Below, piece after piece: positions 19,523 through 28,555 of a stretch of DNA of 34,259 nt. How positions within the stretch are numbered: the stretch's first letter is position 1; every line of letters begins with the position of its first letter. This DNA comes from a virus. Made by a program: the position numbers and the translations under genes. The stretch spans positions 1 through 34,259 of the IMG/VR virus record IMGVR_UViG_3300020583_000030; one strand, written 5' to 3'. A model generated the notes under the pieces. It did no database searches. It had not been told where the DNA came from and was given only the letters and a program-made list of their open reading frames with translations.

Positions 19523-20059
19523 ATGAGCAAGACCAGTGACCAGAGCCCGAGCAAGAAAATGCGCAAGAGCCACGGCGGGCGCAAGTCCGACGTGACCAAT
19601 CGGCCGGAGGAAACTCCGGCCGACGGGCTGGCTCTCAATGCCAAGCAGGGCATCAAGCAGATCCACTCGGCGGGCGACCCGGTGGCGCACAACAAGTCGC
19701 ACGGGACCGGAGAAGCGGGCTTGGCCCGAATCCTCGAGCCTGCCAAGAATGCGGATGAGTTCGGCAAGGGCACCGTGGGGAAACCCGAGGAGCTCGATGC
19801 GATCCGCGACGATGGCGATCAGGGTGACATGGGTGAAGAGACGCTGCTTTACGGCGGCGGGTACTTTGAGAAGGAAAAGCCAGGGTTGGAGGACGGTGTC
19901 TCTCTGCGAGAGAGTATGGACGCGGATGCGACCGAGCCGAACTACAACTACGACATCGACCCTCTCACGGGCTCTGCCCCAGAACGGAAGATCGGGCGAA
20001 CCAATAACTACGAAGTTAGCGGCAAGCGCGGCAACAGGTTCCTGATCGGCGAGATGTAA
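19523..20059 (+). CDS. hypothetical late protein after the capsid gene (178 aa)
   Basis: Of two in-frame starts, the ATG at 19523 has the better 9-nt spacing to GGAGG; the one at 19517 is too close. The protein is polar and probably disordered at its start (SDQSPSKKMRKSHGGRKSD), with an acidic middle (ELDAIRDDGDQGDMGEE) and a final aromatic part (NYNYDIDPLTGSAPERK). It may be a minor head or internal protein. No family is recognised. Confidence 0.62.
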   Translation: MSKTSDQSPSKKMRKSHGGRKSDVTNRPEETPADGLALNAKQGIKQIHSAGDPVAHNKSHGTGEAGLARILEPAKNADEFGKGTVGKPEELDAIRDDGDQGDMGEETLLYGGGYFEKEKPGLEDGVSLRESMDADATEPNYNYDIDPLTGSAPERKIGRTNNYEVSGKRGNRFLIGEM

Positions 20060-20151
20060 TCGGCACATACCGGCGGTTGGCCAGTTAGTAGCGCCCGAGG
20101 TCTTCGGTCTACGCGAAACCTGGTTGTCCGCCGGGTGCTTTGGAGGTGACC

Positions 20152-20622
20152 ATGGCAATGCGAGTACCTGCCACCGATTACGAATGGGGCCGTGCCCCGG
20201 CGGGCGTTACCGAAGATGAGTTCGACAGCCGCAAGGATCTCCTCGAAGGGATCAATGGCCGCGATCGAATGAATACCCATTTCGAGAATACTGAGCGCCT
20301 GCAAGTGCTGGCTCCGCGCGGAGACGCACGAGGGCGCCCAATGCCGCGCGATGCGCGCTTTGCATCCGCCGACAACCATGGCGAGTGGGGAACTGATAAA
20401 TTCCACCCTCAGATCGAATGCGGCATGGATGGGCCCAATTCAACACACAGCTACCACGGCGCGGGATTGCCCACCCGGCACGACCTATCCTACCCGGCCA
20501 ATCGCGATCATTGCGGTGCGCCGGCGGCGCTTATGGACGAGGACGGCTTGCCTTGCATCGCGCCCTCGCTGCATCCCACCGGAGCGAATCCGAAGGCAGA
20601 TGGAATCGACGGAGACAATTAG
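20152..20622 (+). CDS. hypothetical late protein (156 aa)
   Basis: The ATG at 20152 follows GGAGGTGACC; a possible TTG four codons earlier is disfavoured because it overlaps the ribosome site. The protein is polar with many His, Asp, Arg and Pro residues and little predicted regular structure (HPQIECGMDGPNSTHSYHGA). The 92-nt gap before it holds no gene. It may be a head-completion or internal protein; unknown. Confidence 0.6.
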   Translation: MAMRVPATDYEWGRAPAGVTEDEFDSRKDLLEGINGRDRMNTHFENTERLQVLAPRGDARGRPMPRDARFASADNHGEWGTDKFHPQIECGMDGPNSTHSYHGAGLPTRHDLSYPANRDHCGAPAALMDEDGLPCIAPSLHPTGANPKADGIDGDN

Positions 20623-20633
20623 AGGAGAAGCAA

Positions 20634-20906
20634 ATGCCGACGTTGAAAGAACTCAAGAACATGCTGAAAGCTGCAGAGTCCGCAGTCGAAGCGGAAGTCG
20701 AATCGCTGTTCGAAGAGCAGGATAAAGTCGAAGCTCCTAAAGCGGCCGTCAAGACCGAAGCTGCGCCTGATCCGGCCCCAGTCAGTGCCGAACCCGTGTT
20801 CGAAGGCAACAAGCCCTACGGCCTTGTAGACGGGATCCCCGGCGTCAAGTATCAACAGGGCGGCGCATACTTCAACAACGTACGCAAATTCGTTCGGAAG
20901 GAGTAG
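20634..20906 (+). CDS. small late protein with GI-GV-Y-QG C-terminal motif, copy 1
   Basis: This 90-residue protein has an acidic N-terminal helix (LKNMLKAAESAVEAEVESLF), an Ala/Pro/Glu linker, and a C-terminal motif GLVDGIPGVKYQQG (63-76), then FNNVRKFVRK. The same motif ends in a similar form in the next gene, suggesting a duplicated short domain with different N-termini. AGAGGAG precedes the ATG. It is probably a virion-associated protein. Confidence 0.66.
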   Translation: MPTLKELKNMLKAAESAVEAEVESLFEEQDKVEAPKAAVKTEAAPDPAPVSAEPVFEGNKPYGLVDGIPGVKYQQGGAYFNNVRKFVRKE

Positions 20907-20909
20907 CCA

Positions 20910-21281
20910 ATGGGCACTCTGAAATTGAATCGCGGCAATGCTCCCAAAGAGTCAGCCGTAGAGGAAGCCGTGGACGAAACTCCGCGCTTCGATCCTGAGG
21001 CCAACACGGGTGAAGTGGGAGGCATCGAGGGTGTGCGCTATGTGCAGGGCCCTGGCCATCTCTTCAACGCGCACAGAGCTTATGTGCGTACCGATCCATC
21101 CTTCAAGATGGAACCACTTACCGATGAGCAGGAGCGCAACCGGCGCAAGCAATCCCTCTCCAACAAGCGATTCTTCGCCTCAGCCAATCCCAAGATCCGC
21201 GAGGCCGGACTGCCGCAGCAAGTGATTGACGCAGAAAAGGAGAACGCGCGCGCTCGAGCTGCCGAAGCTTTCGCCGCGTAA
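20910..21281 (+). CDS. small late protein with GI-GV-Y-QG motif, copy 2
   Basis: This 123-residue protein carries GEVGGIEGVRYVQG (34-47) followed by FNAHRAYVR, a clear relative of the C-terminal motif of the previous protein. After it comes a charged helical region (DEQERNRRKQSLSNKRF) and an alanine-rich end. It begins 3 nt after the previous stop. The shared motif may be a binding module for the same partner. Confidence 0.66.
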   Translation: MGTLKLNRGNAPKESAVEEAVDETPRFDPEANTGEVGGIEGVRYVQGPGHLFNAHRAYVRTDPSFKMEPLTDEQERNRRKQSLSNKRFFASANPKIREAGLPQQVIDAEKENARARAAEAFAA

Positions 21282-21284
21282 CAC

Positions 21285-22100
21285 ATGGCCCTGACTGTAG
21301 TCCAACCGCGAAGTTTCCTGACCCTCGTCAATGATCTGTGGCGAGAAGTCGGCGCGGCCGGCTCTGGCATCGTAACCACGGTCAATCAAACTGGCGAAGC
21401 ACTGCGCCTCGTTAATTGGGTGCACGATGCTGAGCTCGATATCCAGAACCTCTGGGTCGACTGGAAATGGTTGCGCAAAACGATCTCAGTTTATACTCCT
21501 TCCGGGACGAACACCGGCATCGTCACGACTTCAGGTGGAAGCATCAGCGCGCAGCCTACAGATCTTGCCGAGTGGGACTACAAAACTTTCATGATCCTGC
21601 CGCAAGGCTCGACATACTACGTCCCTCTGCGAGTGAAGGAATGGCAGGAAGTGCGCCACGAGGTCTTCGATACGACCGATCAAGCGCAGCCCTCTCGCGT
21701 CATCGTTATGCCAGACAACACGCTCAGATGGGATCTAACCCCCGATCAGTCGTATTCTATTCAAGTCGAATATCGCTCACAGCCCTACGATCTCAAAGCT
21801 GATGCCGATGTCTCAAACATCCCGGCGCGCTTCGCTAACCGATTGATCGTTGAGTTCGCGCGCATGAAATACGGTTGGTTCGAAAATGCTCAGGAGCAGA
21901 TCGGGCTTTCGCAGCTTCTCATCATGGGGGGCTCCAACGACTCCGGCATCCTCACTATCCAAAGCCTCTTATCGCAGCTCGAGAATGATCAGTTGCCGAA
22001 TCGCAAGAACTCGCGCTTGCAGCAGGGCAACAATATCACGATCGGCGCGGGCTACGGCTCCGATGGAGACTGGGGAAGCTTCTTCGACGGCGGATACTAA
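21285..22100 (+). CDS. head-tail adaptor protein (SU10 type)
   Basis: The 271-residue protein begins with a helical part (FLTLVNDLWREVGAAGSG), then NQTGEALRLVNWVHDAELDI and QNLWVDWKWLRKTIS. This matches the SU10-like adaptor pattern, in which helices bind the portal clip and are followed by a beta domain (here residues 70-170). The later EFARMKYGWFENAQEQIGL helix also fits. It would sit between the portal and the tail nozzle. Gene order (adaptor, then fibre and nozzle) supports this. Confidence 0.78.
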   Translation: MALTVVQPRSFLTLVNDLWREVGAAGSGIVTTVNQTGEALRLVNWVHDAELDIQNLWVDWKWLRKTISVYTPSGTNTGIVTTSGGSISAQPTDLAEWDYKTFMILPQGSTYYVPLRVKEWQEVRHEVFDTTDQAQPSRVIVMPDNTLRWDLTPDQSYSIQVEYRSQPYDLKADADVSNIPARFANRLIVEFARMKYGWFENAQEQIGLSQLLIMGGSNDSGILTIQSLLSQLENDQLPNRKNSRLQQGNNITIGAGYGSDGDWGSFFDGGY

Positions 22101-23423
22101 ATGGGCGGCACCTCGGTCAGCAAGGGCGTCAATCCGATCCTCACGGCGATCCCTGGGCTTGCGGGCACGTACACAAACCCCACCATGACGCTCAACGCCG
22201 GGGGTCAGATCACCCAAATATCCAACGGCACGAGCGGCACTGGCGGTTCAAGTGGCGTCTCTCAGCTTGAAGCTGGCACTGGAATTTCTCTGTCCCCGGC
22301 AAGTGGTACCGGAACCGTAACTATTACAGCAACCAACACAAATACCGGCTCGGTCACGAGTATTTCGATCGTCGACAATTCTACAGCCCCGATCTATGCG
22401 GCTTCTGGTGTGCCGATCTCGACAGCGGGCACGATGACATTGACGCTTGGAACTCAGACTGCAAATACTTTTCTTGCAGGGCCTACATCCGGAACTAACG
22501 CCCAACCGAAATTCAGGCCAATAAACGCCGCCGATCTATTTCCCGGTGCAAGTTCTTCAAGCACGACATTTGTGCAAACCGGCGGTTTGTCGCAGACATA
22601 CACAATTCCTCCTAGCGCGAATTTCATAGAAGTGGTTTGCATCGGAGGAGGCGGAGGCGGCGGTTCTGGCGGCCTAGTTGCCAGCGGAGCGAATACCGGA
22701 GGCGGCGGCGGCGGGGGCGCTGGAGGGGGAGTGTCAGTAGTTATATTTCGCGCATCCGATTTACGCGCGCTTGGAACGACTGTCACGATCACATTTGGCA
22801 CAACGACTGGCGTTGGGGGTACCGCAATAACTGGGGCTGCAGCTAATGGAGCTCCAGGCAATCAAGGATCCAGTGTTACTTTCGGTGGGCTAATATGGGC
22901 GTATGGCGGATCTCCTGGATTAGGTGGCGGAGACGGGACCGGAAGCGGCGGCGGCGGAAGTAATTCTTCCGGAATTGGAAACGTCGGCCAAGGCACCGCA
23001 GGCGGCAATGGGGGCGCCGGTGGCGCCGCTGCAGCAGGGGCAGCGTTAGCAACCGGGGCTGGTTACATTGCGACAGCATACGGGCCCACAGGAGGTGGTG
23101 GCGGCAGTGGCATGACCACGACGCCCGCCCCTACGGCAGCTGCTGCTGGCGGGTCAGCAGGCAGCACTCCGCTTATATCTCTTGTAGGAGGACCCGCAGG
23201 AACTTCTGGTTCCGCAGGAACTCAAGGTTCCAGCAGCCTAGGACCGGCTCCCGCATCGGGCGGTGGCGGCGGCGCGGGCTCAACATCGGCGCAAGGAGGG
23301 GCCGGTGCTCCTGGTGGAGACTACGGCGGCGGCGGGGGCGGCGGCGCAGCCGGTCTCACTACTCATGGTAGCGGCGCTGGCGGACGCGGCGGCTACGCAG
23401 CTTGCATAGTGGCCGCATGGTAA
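22101..23423 (+). CDS. glycine-rich tail fibre tip / adhesin
   Basis: This 440-residue protein begins 1 nt after the adaptor stop. Residues 1-160 are Thr/Ser/Gly-rich and beta-repeat-like. Then YTIPPSANFIEVVCIGGGGG starts a domain in which many poly-Gly runs (5-8 residues) alternate with short variable loops down to the C-terminus (CIVAAW). This is the layout of glycine-rich phage adhesins, where polyglycine helices pack as a sandwich and the loops bind the receptor. It probably recognises the host surface. The long Gly codon runs make this gene prone to recombination. Confidence 0.75.
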   Translation: MGGTSVSKGVNPILTAIPGLAGTYTNPTMTLNAGGQITQISNGTSGTGGSSGVSQLEAGTGISLSPASGTGTVTITATNTNTGSVTSISIVDNSTAPIYAASGVPISTAGTMTLTLGTQTANTFLAGPTSGTNAQPKFRPINAADLFPGASSSSTTFVQTGGLSQTYTIPPSANFIEVVCIGGGGGGGSGGLVASGANTGGGGGGGAGGGVSVVIFRASDLRALGTTVTITFGTTTGVGGTAITGAAANGAPGNQGSSVTFGGLIWAYGGSPGLGGGDGTGSGGGGSNSSGIGNVGQGTAGGNGGAGGAAAAGAALATGAGYIATAYGPTGGGGGSGMTTTPAPTAAAAGGSAGSTPLISLVGGPAGTSGSAGTQGSSSLGPAPASGGGGGAGSTSAQGGAGAPGGDYGGGGGGGAAGLTTHGSGAGGRGGYAACIVAAW

Positions 23424-23432
23424 AATAGCAAT

Positions 23433-25868
23433 ATGCGCAAACCAGCCAAGCCAGTCACTCAAACCAAGTACTACCCTTTCAATGGAGGCATCGATGTCGT
23501 CACGCCCGCCCTATCAGTTGACCCTGGATTTGCCCTCGCGTTGGTCAACTATGAACCCTGGTACAACGGTGGCTATCGGCGTGTTGACGGATTCGAGCGA
23601 TTCAATGGGGCAGCGAAGCCCAGCGCTGCCGTCTCCGTCGGCGCCCCAGTTTCATCCCTCTCTGGATTTGTCATTGGAACGAATACGACGCAAGGCACAG
23701 GAGTCTCTTCTGGAGCTATTGGAAACTTCGTCATTGGCCTCACGGTCAGCGGCACCAGTTGGGTCGGGATCACAAATATCACTGGCACTTTCACCAACGC
23801 TGAAGGAGTGCTCTTCGGAACTAGTACGAGCACTGGAACTTTCCTAACCATGCCCTCGGTAGGATTTGGCCCCGCAGGGACCAACACTACAACGTTTCTC
23901 TACACGAGCGACATGCTCGCGGCTGCGCAGAGCTATTACCGAGCGCAGATAGCTGCGTTGCCTGGCACAGGGAATGTGCTAGGCGCATGGCAGAACGGCG
24001 CGAACAACTATGCGTGGCGCGGCACCGGCACAGGAACGAGCGCCAAAGCAGTGATGTACTTGTCGACTAGCACCAACGGCTGGGGTACTGGCGGCATTAC
24101 ATACTGCACTACGCTCTACTACAACGGCTTGGTGACGACGAGCGGCACTTTCACTGGCAGTGTCGACACTAATGGCGTGGCGGTGATCACCGGGATAAGC
24201 GTTGGAGCGCTTACCAGCAACATGACAATCAGCGATCCGACCGGATACCTGCCTACTGGGGACACTGTGGTGTCTCAATTATCAGGGACGACCGGCACCG
24301 TCGGAACGTATCAGCTATCTGCAGCACCGGCTGCGGCGATGCCAGCAGGCAGCATCCTGTACGGCTTCAATGCCGGTATCAATATCCCGACGAACGGACA
24401 AATCGTCGTAGGAGTTAGCTCGCTCGCCACTGCAACTATCTACGCCGCTGTCCCGCAAGACATCACAGTTGGGTATCTTGCGCTGACGGGCGTCGTTGGC
24501 ACTTTCACCAACGGTGAGAATCTGAGCATCAACAACCAAATTTTCGCTGCGGCGTCTAGCGGACCGACGGTCTTCAATTTTGGCACCGGCACAAATGTGT
24601 TCAAGAGCTTCTACCGCTTCATGAACAAGAACTTCTTTGCCTCTTCGAGCACCTACAACACCTATGGCGTGAACAATCTGACTGCCGCTTTCCAAATCGA
24701 TCAGAATAATGTCGTCATGCCGATTCTCTTACCGCAGACGGCTCTCACAAATCAGCCTGCGGCGAACACGCCATTCTTCTTGGCGGAATACCAGAATTTT
24801 CTCTGGCTCGCCTTCCCCGGCGGGATAGTGCAACAGTCGGTGCAAGGAGTGCCTTACCAGTTCGACGGCTTTTTAGGCGCAGCCGAGTTCGGCGTGGGCG
24901 CCGAGATCACCGGCATGTACTCGATCGTGGGCCCAGCTCTCGCAATCATGACCACCAAGGACTCATGGACGATCAACGGCACGAGCGATGCGAGCTTCAC
25001 TCTTACGAAGGCGGCTGAGAAAGTCGGTGCAGTCAAGTACGCTGCCCAAGGGCTGGACACTGTCTATGCGCTCAATGAGCTTGGCATCACATCGCTCTCG
25101 CGCACGCAGAGCTACGGCAACTTCGTCGGTGCTACGATCTCGCAACTGATCCAGACTATCGTCGCTGCGCTCCGGCCTAATTTCGCGGACTCGACCATTG
25201 TGCGGGCCACCAACGAAGCCCGCTTCTATTTCACCGACGGAAGCGTGCTCATCATGTACGTCCCCGGATTGGGCCAGCAGAATAAAGCCTGGTCGGCTGT
25301 CGAGAGCGGAGTCACTGCGCAATTCGGGTATGCGACCTATCCCAACCCGATCTACAATATCTCCAATTCAGAGGATCAAAATGGCAACGAAGTGTCGTAT
25401 TTCGGATCCTCAAACGGCGACGGATTTGTTTACCAGGATCGAAGCGGCACGTCGTGGGACGGTGCTCAAATCACCTCATACGTGCGACTCGCTTTCAACA
25501 ATGTCGGGTCGCCTGCGACGAGGAAGTACTTCCGCCGCGCGGACCTCGAACTCAACGCTCCATCTCAGATCGCGCTGAAATTCGACTGGGACCTGTCCTA
25601 CTCTAATGCTGAAAGCTCCAGCGCCGTGTACGGTGTCACAGCTAGCCAAATTCAAGCTGTGAATGTCTTCGGGGGCGGCGGATACTGGGATAGCGTTAAC
25701 TGGAATAATTTCGATTGGGACGGCCAAGTCATCTCAAGCGCTCGAGCATCTCTCAACGGTACGGGCGAGAACATCAGCTTCTTAATCTTCCATCAAGCAA
25801 TCGTCGACGCGCCGTTCATCTTACAAGGCCTTGTGCTCCATTTCGACCCACGAAGGTACCAACGATGA
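23433..25868 (+). CDS. tail nozzle / tail tube-stabilising protein (podovirus type)
   Basis: The 811-residue protein starts with YYPFNGGIDVVTPALSV (13-29), then LVNYEP and GGYRRVDGFERF (44-57), a sequence pattern typical of the beta-propeller-like nozzle or stabilisation proteins of P22- and SU10-like podoviruses. Residues about 65-390 form a beta-rich Gly/Thr insertion containing two GTFTN-x-E units, possibly surface-exposed. The C-terminal half (from about 400) has aromatic beta repeats (YQNFLWLAFPGGIVQQS; DSWTING). It would close the tail channel. No clear ribosome site is seen before 23433. Confidence 0.78.
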   Translation: MRKPAKPVTQTKYYPFNGGIDVVTPALSVDPGFALALVNYEPWYNGGYRRVDGFERFNGAAKPSAAVSVGAPVSSLSGFVIGTNTTQGTGVSSGAIGNFVIGLTVSGTSWVGITNITGTFTNAEGVLFGTSTSTGTFLTMPSVGFGPAGTNTTTFLYTSDMLAAAQSYYRAQIAALPGTGNVLGAWQNGANNYAWRGTGTGTSAKAVMYLSTSTNGWGTGGITYCTTLYYNGLVTTSGTFTGSVDTNGVAVITGISVGALTSNMTISDPTGYLPTGDTVVSQLSGTTGTVGTYQLSAAPAAAMPAGSILYGFNAGINIPTNGQIVVGVSSLATATIYAAVPQDITVGYLALTGVVGTFTNGENLSINNQIFAAASSGPTVFNFGTGTNVFKSFYRFMNKNFFASSSTYNTYGVNNLTAAFQIDQNNVVMPILLPQTALTNQPAANTPFFLAEYQNFLWLAFPGGIVQQSVQGVPYQFDGFLGAAEFGVGAEITGMYSIVGPALAIMTTKDSWTINGTSDASFTLTKAAEKVGAVKYAAQGLDTVYALNELGITSLSRTQSYGNFVGATISQLIQTIVAALRPNFADSTIVRATNEARFYFTDGSVLIMYVPGLGQQNKAWSAVESGVTAQFGYATYPNPIYNISNSEDQNGNEVSYFGSSNGDGFVYQDRSGTSWDGAQITSYVRLAFNNVGSPATRKYFRRADLELNAPSQIALKFDWDLSYSNAESSSAVYGVTASQIQAVNVFGGGGYWDSVNWNNFDWDGQVISSARASLNGTGENISFLIFHQAIVDAPFILQGLVLHFDPRRYQR

Positions 25869-27322
25869 GCAACCCGTACTATACATACTCTGGCTCCCTG
25901 ATTCCGGGCATGCTCGCTCGCGCGGAAGCTGTTGCCTCCGAATTGCAAGGCATACAAGCCGGCTTCGCGGATCTGGCTATCTCGGGCGTGGACTCCGGCA
26001 CAGGGTCCGCGTACGTCGTGACAACTCCCGCCGGGCAGCCCAGCGTAACCCTTGTAGACGGGGATATGGTCTCCTTCAAAGCGGGTAACACCAATCCCGG
26101 CGCGGCGACTTTGAAAGTCAACAATCTGCCAGCAGCCAGCGTACTGCGGCTCAACGGCACTCCTTTGCAGCTCGGGGATATCTCTGCGAATTCGTGGTAC
26201 ACCCTTGTTTATAACTCCAGCTTCTCGGCATGGACTCTCTACGTGCCGCCTGCGACGGTCACCTTCGGAGGCACTATCTCCTCCGCCGCCCCGGTGCACA
26301 AAGTCGGATTGGTTGCGGCTGCCGGCACCGCGACTTCCGCTGCGCCCATCGACGTCACGTTCGCCATCGATCAGACAATCGTGCCGTCATGGACCGGGGT
26401 GCACACATTCTCCGCCGGCATTGTCGCGGCAGGAACGGCGACATCGACATTCAACTCGATCGTGGTCACGGGCAACATCACGCTCGGATCCTCGATATCG
26501 GTCTCAGGCACATCGACATTTGGTTCAATCAATGTCAGCGGCACATCGACATTTGGGCTGCTTGATGCGACGACACTAAGTGTCAACGGTACGGCGACAC
26601 TGGGCGCGCTTACTGTCAGTGGGCTCACGACGCTGACTGGCGGCGCTACAGCGCTCGGCACCTCAACATTCGCTGCAGTGGTTATCAATGGCACATCCGC
26701 CGCTGGCGTCGGCATACTGCAAGTTAGGGGAGCTTCGACTTTCTCGGGGCCTCCCAATAATCTAGCGCTCACCATGACGGGGACAGGATTTGCGGGGTAC
26801 GCGATAAAAATATCCGGGACTTCCACGCTCACCAGCGGTGAGATGGTCATATACCAAGACGCAGGATACAATGGATTTGTCGGCATCAACAGCGATGCCA
26901 TCTTGCACTTGCAGGTCAAAGGCCTAGACTTCATAACAGTCAATGCTGCGAACGGCGTGCAGATCAGCGGCGCCAATATGGAAACGAGCAGCTCGGCTCT
27001 TTCCGTCGGAGGCACCTTCACCGGGGTACTGCTATACGGCGCAGCCTCTTTTGTCGCAGGAACCGGGTACGCTTACGGTCTAGCGGCTTTCCCCTCATCC
27101 GCGAACAGCAGCTTCGCCATAGACTTCGAGACCACAGGAACTGCCACACCGGGCTCCTCGTCTACTCAAGGCTGGGGGCATTTCGGTACCGGCTATTATG
27201 GAACTGGTACCGCCGGAGCGCTCACTTTGACCAACAAGCCCGGAACGAGCACCACGAGCGCGCAATGGCTGGCCGTGTCGTTGAATGGCAGCCTTTACTG
27301 GATGCCTGCGATACCTCACTAA
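25865..27322 (+). CDS. tail fibre protein with 11-residue beta repeats
   Basis: The start at 25865 (MSNPYYTYSGSLIPGML) overlaps the nozzle stop as ATGA, giving 485 residues. After an N-terminal attachment-like part come repeated units of the form GTSTFGSINVS / GTSTFGLLDAT / GTATLGALTVS (about residues 200-270), which would build a trimeric beta-helix shaft. The C-terminal 150 residues (FETTGTATPGSSSTQGWGHF) may form the tip. It is probably a host-recognition fibre, working with the glycine-rich protein. Confidence 0.75.
   Translation: MSNPYYTYSGSLIPGMLARAEAVASELQGIQAGFADLAISGVDSGTGSAYVVTTPAGQPSVTLVDGDMVSFKAGNTNPGAATLKVNNLPAASVLRLNGTPLQLGDISANSWYTLVYNSSFSAWTLYVPPATVTFGGTISSAAPVHKVGLVAAAGTATSAAPIDVTFAIDQTIVPSWTGVHTFSAGIVAAGTATSTFNSIVVTGNITLGSSISVSGTSTFGSINVSGTSTFGLLDATTLSVNGTATLGALTVSGLTTLTGGATALGTSTFAAVVINGTSAAGVGILQVRGASTFSGPPNNLALTMTGTGFAGYAIKISGTSTLTSGEMVIYQDAGYNGFVGINSDAILHLQVKGLDFITVNAANGVQISGANMETSSSALSVGGTFTGVLLYGAASFVAGTGYAYGLAAFPSSANSSFAIDFETTGTATPGSSSTQGWGHFGTGYYGTGTAGALTLTNKPGTSTTSAQWLAVSLNGSLYWMPAIPH
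26507..26556. repeat. 33-bp-period direct repeat in the fibre gene
   Basis: The 17-bp sequence GGCACATCGACATTTGG occurs at 26507-26523 and 26540-26556, encoding the GTSTFG units of the shaft. Related, less exact copies lie on both sides. Identical DNA here would let the shaft lengthen or shorten by units of 11 residues. Confidence 0.85.
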
Positions 27323-27390
27323 ATGGACTTATCGAACTTTACATTTCAAGCTCTTAGGGGTATGCAGTCATCTGCGAAACGAGGTAACCA

Positions 27391-28545
27391 ATGGCCGCCG
27401 CTTCAACAAACAACCTAAACCCGCCGCCGAGTAGCGGCGCGTTGCCACAGCCGGCCCCGGTCAGCATCGGGGTCAGTTCTCCAGCAACCGGGCTGCTTTC
27501 GCAAGGCTCCTCGGCAGCCTCGCCTACCGTGGGCAATAAAACGCAGACTCCGCCGCCTGCGCTTGGAAGCGGACTTACTCCTGAATCAGCAACGAATTTC
27601 AACACGCCACCGGGCACTGTTTCACCAGCCTCTGTCTCGACGTATACCGCGGCAATGGGCAATGTGGGCTCCTCGACGGCGAGCCAGATCGAAGCGCTCT
27701 CTACCGGATCGGCCACTGACTTCAACGCTGCCTCTCTTGGCGGCGGCCAGGATTCAACCAATGCAGCAACGCAACTCAACAATATCACCTCCTCGAACTC
27801 TCCCGCGATGCAGCTTGCCGCTCAGCAGGGATACCTCTCGGCTGCTGGTAGAGGTCTTGGCAACTCAAGCCTTGCTTCGGGAGCGAGCGAGGCGGCTCTC
27901 GTCGCAGGCGCAACGCCCTTAGCACAACAGAATGCTCAAGAAGCGGAAGCAGCGAAAGCGCAGAATGCGCAACTCAATACTCAAGCGAGTGAGTTCAACT
28001 CGGCGCAAAAGACTGCGGCGCAGGAGCAGCAGGCTTCGCTCAACACTCAGAACAGCCAGTTCAATGTATCGACTCAGGCCGCGATGGCCCAGTTCAATGC
28101 GCAGAACGTAACTACCGCAAACGCAACCACTGCGAACGCGCAGAACTCGATGAAGCAGCTCGCCCAGCAGTTGACCACTCAATTGAAAAATACATATACG
28201 AGCGGCCAGCAGGCGCAGGCTCTCGCGAACGTACAGGGGCAATGGAGCTCGCTTATATCCTCGAACTCGGCAGCGGCGAGCCTTTACGGCCAGATGCTAT
28301 CGAGTATTGGCTCGATGATGAACAACCAGAATCTAACTCCGGAACAGGCATCCGCCGGCATAACCGCGATGATCACGCAGATGAACTCGGCGCTTACTGT
28401 GATGAACGAGATTCAGGGAGGTACCAATATTGCGGGCGGCGTGACGCCCTCAGGCCCTAATGCCACTGGTGGCGCAGGCGGCCAAAATACAGTATTCCCG
28501 ACCGGGCCCTACACGCCCAATCAGAGACCGACATTCGCACCATAG
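27391..28545 (+). CDS. Gln/Ala/Asn/Ser-rich probable internal virion protein
   Basis: This 384-residue protein has almost no hydrophobic core in its first 130 residues (Pro/Ser/Thr/Gly-rich), followed by long Gln/Ala/Asn helices (AQEAEAAKAQNAQLNTQ; QQASLNTQNSQFNVSTQAAM) and a Gly/Pro-rich end. This composition is typical of podoviral internal or ejection proteins. GAGGTAACC precedes the ATG. The position after the fibres and before other Ala/Gly-rich genes agrees. Confidence 0.65.
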   Translation: MAAASTNNLNPPPSSGALPQPAPVSIGVSSPATGLLSQGSSAASPTVGNKTQTPPPALGSGLTPESATNFNTPPGTVSPASVSTYTAAMGNVGSSTASQIEALSTGSATDFNAASLGGGQDSTNAATQLNNITSSNSPAMQLAAQQGYLSAAGRGLGNSSLASGASEAALVAGATPLAQQNAQEAEAAKAQNAQLNTQASEFNSAQKTAAQEQQASLNTQNSQFNVSTQAAMAQFNAQNVTTANATTANAQNSMKQLAQQLTTQLKNTYTSGQQAQALANVQGQWSSLISSNSAAASLYGQMLSSIGSMMNNQNLTPEQASAGITAMITQMNSALTVMNEIQGGTNIAGGVTPSGPNATGGAGGQNTVFPTGPYTPNQRPTFAP

Positions 28546-28555
28546 GGAGCCTTGA

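Noticed and set aside
20060-20151. Possible tRNA or structured RNA in the gap after the post-capsid gene
   Set aside because: Stem-like fragments exist but no T-loop sequence or cloverleaf could be built.
22600-23423. Reading the glycine-rich gene as a collagen-like protein
   Set aside because: There is no regular G-x-y triplet; the runs of glycine with variable loops fit a polyglycine adhesin better.
27323-27418. A 31-codon frame before the Gln/Ala-rich protein
   Set aside because: No ribosome site, no membrane or motif signal, and it overlaps the next gene in another frame.
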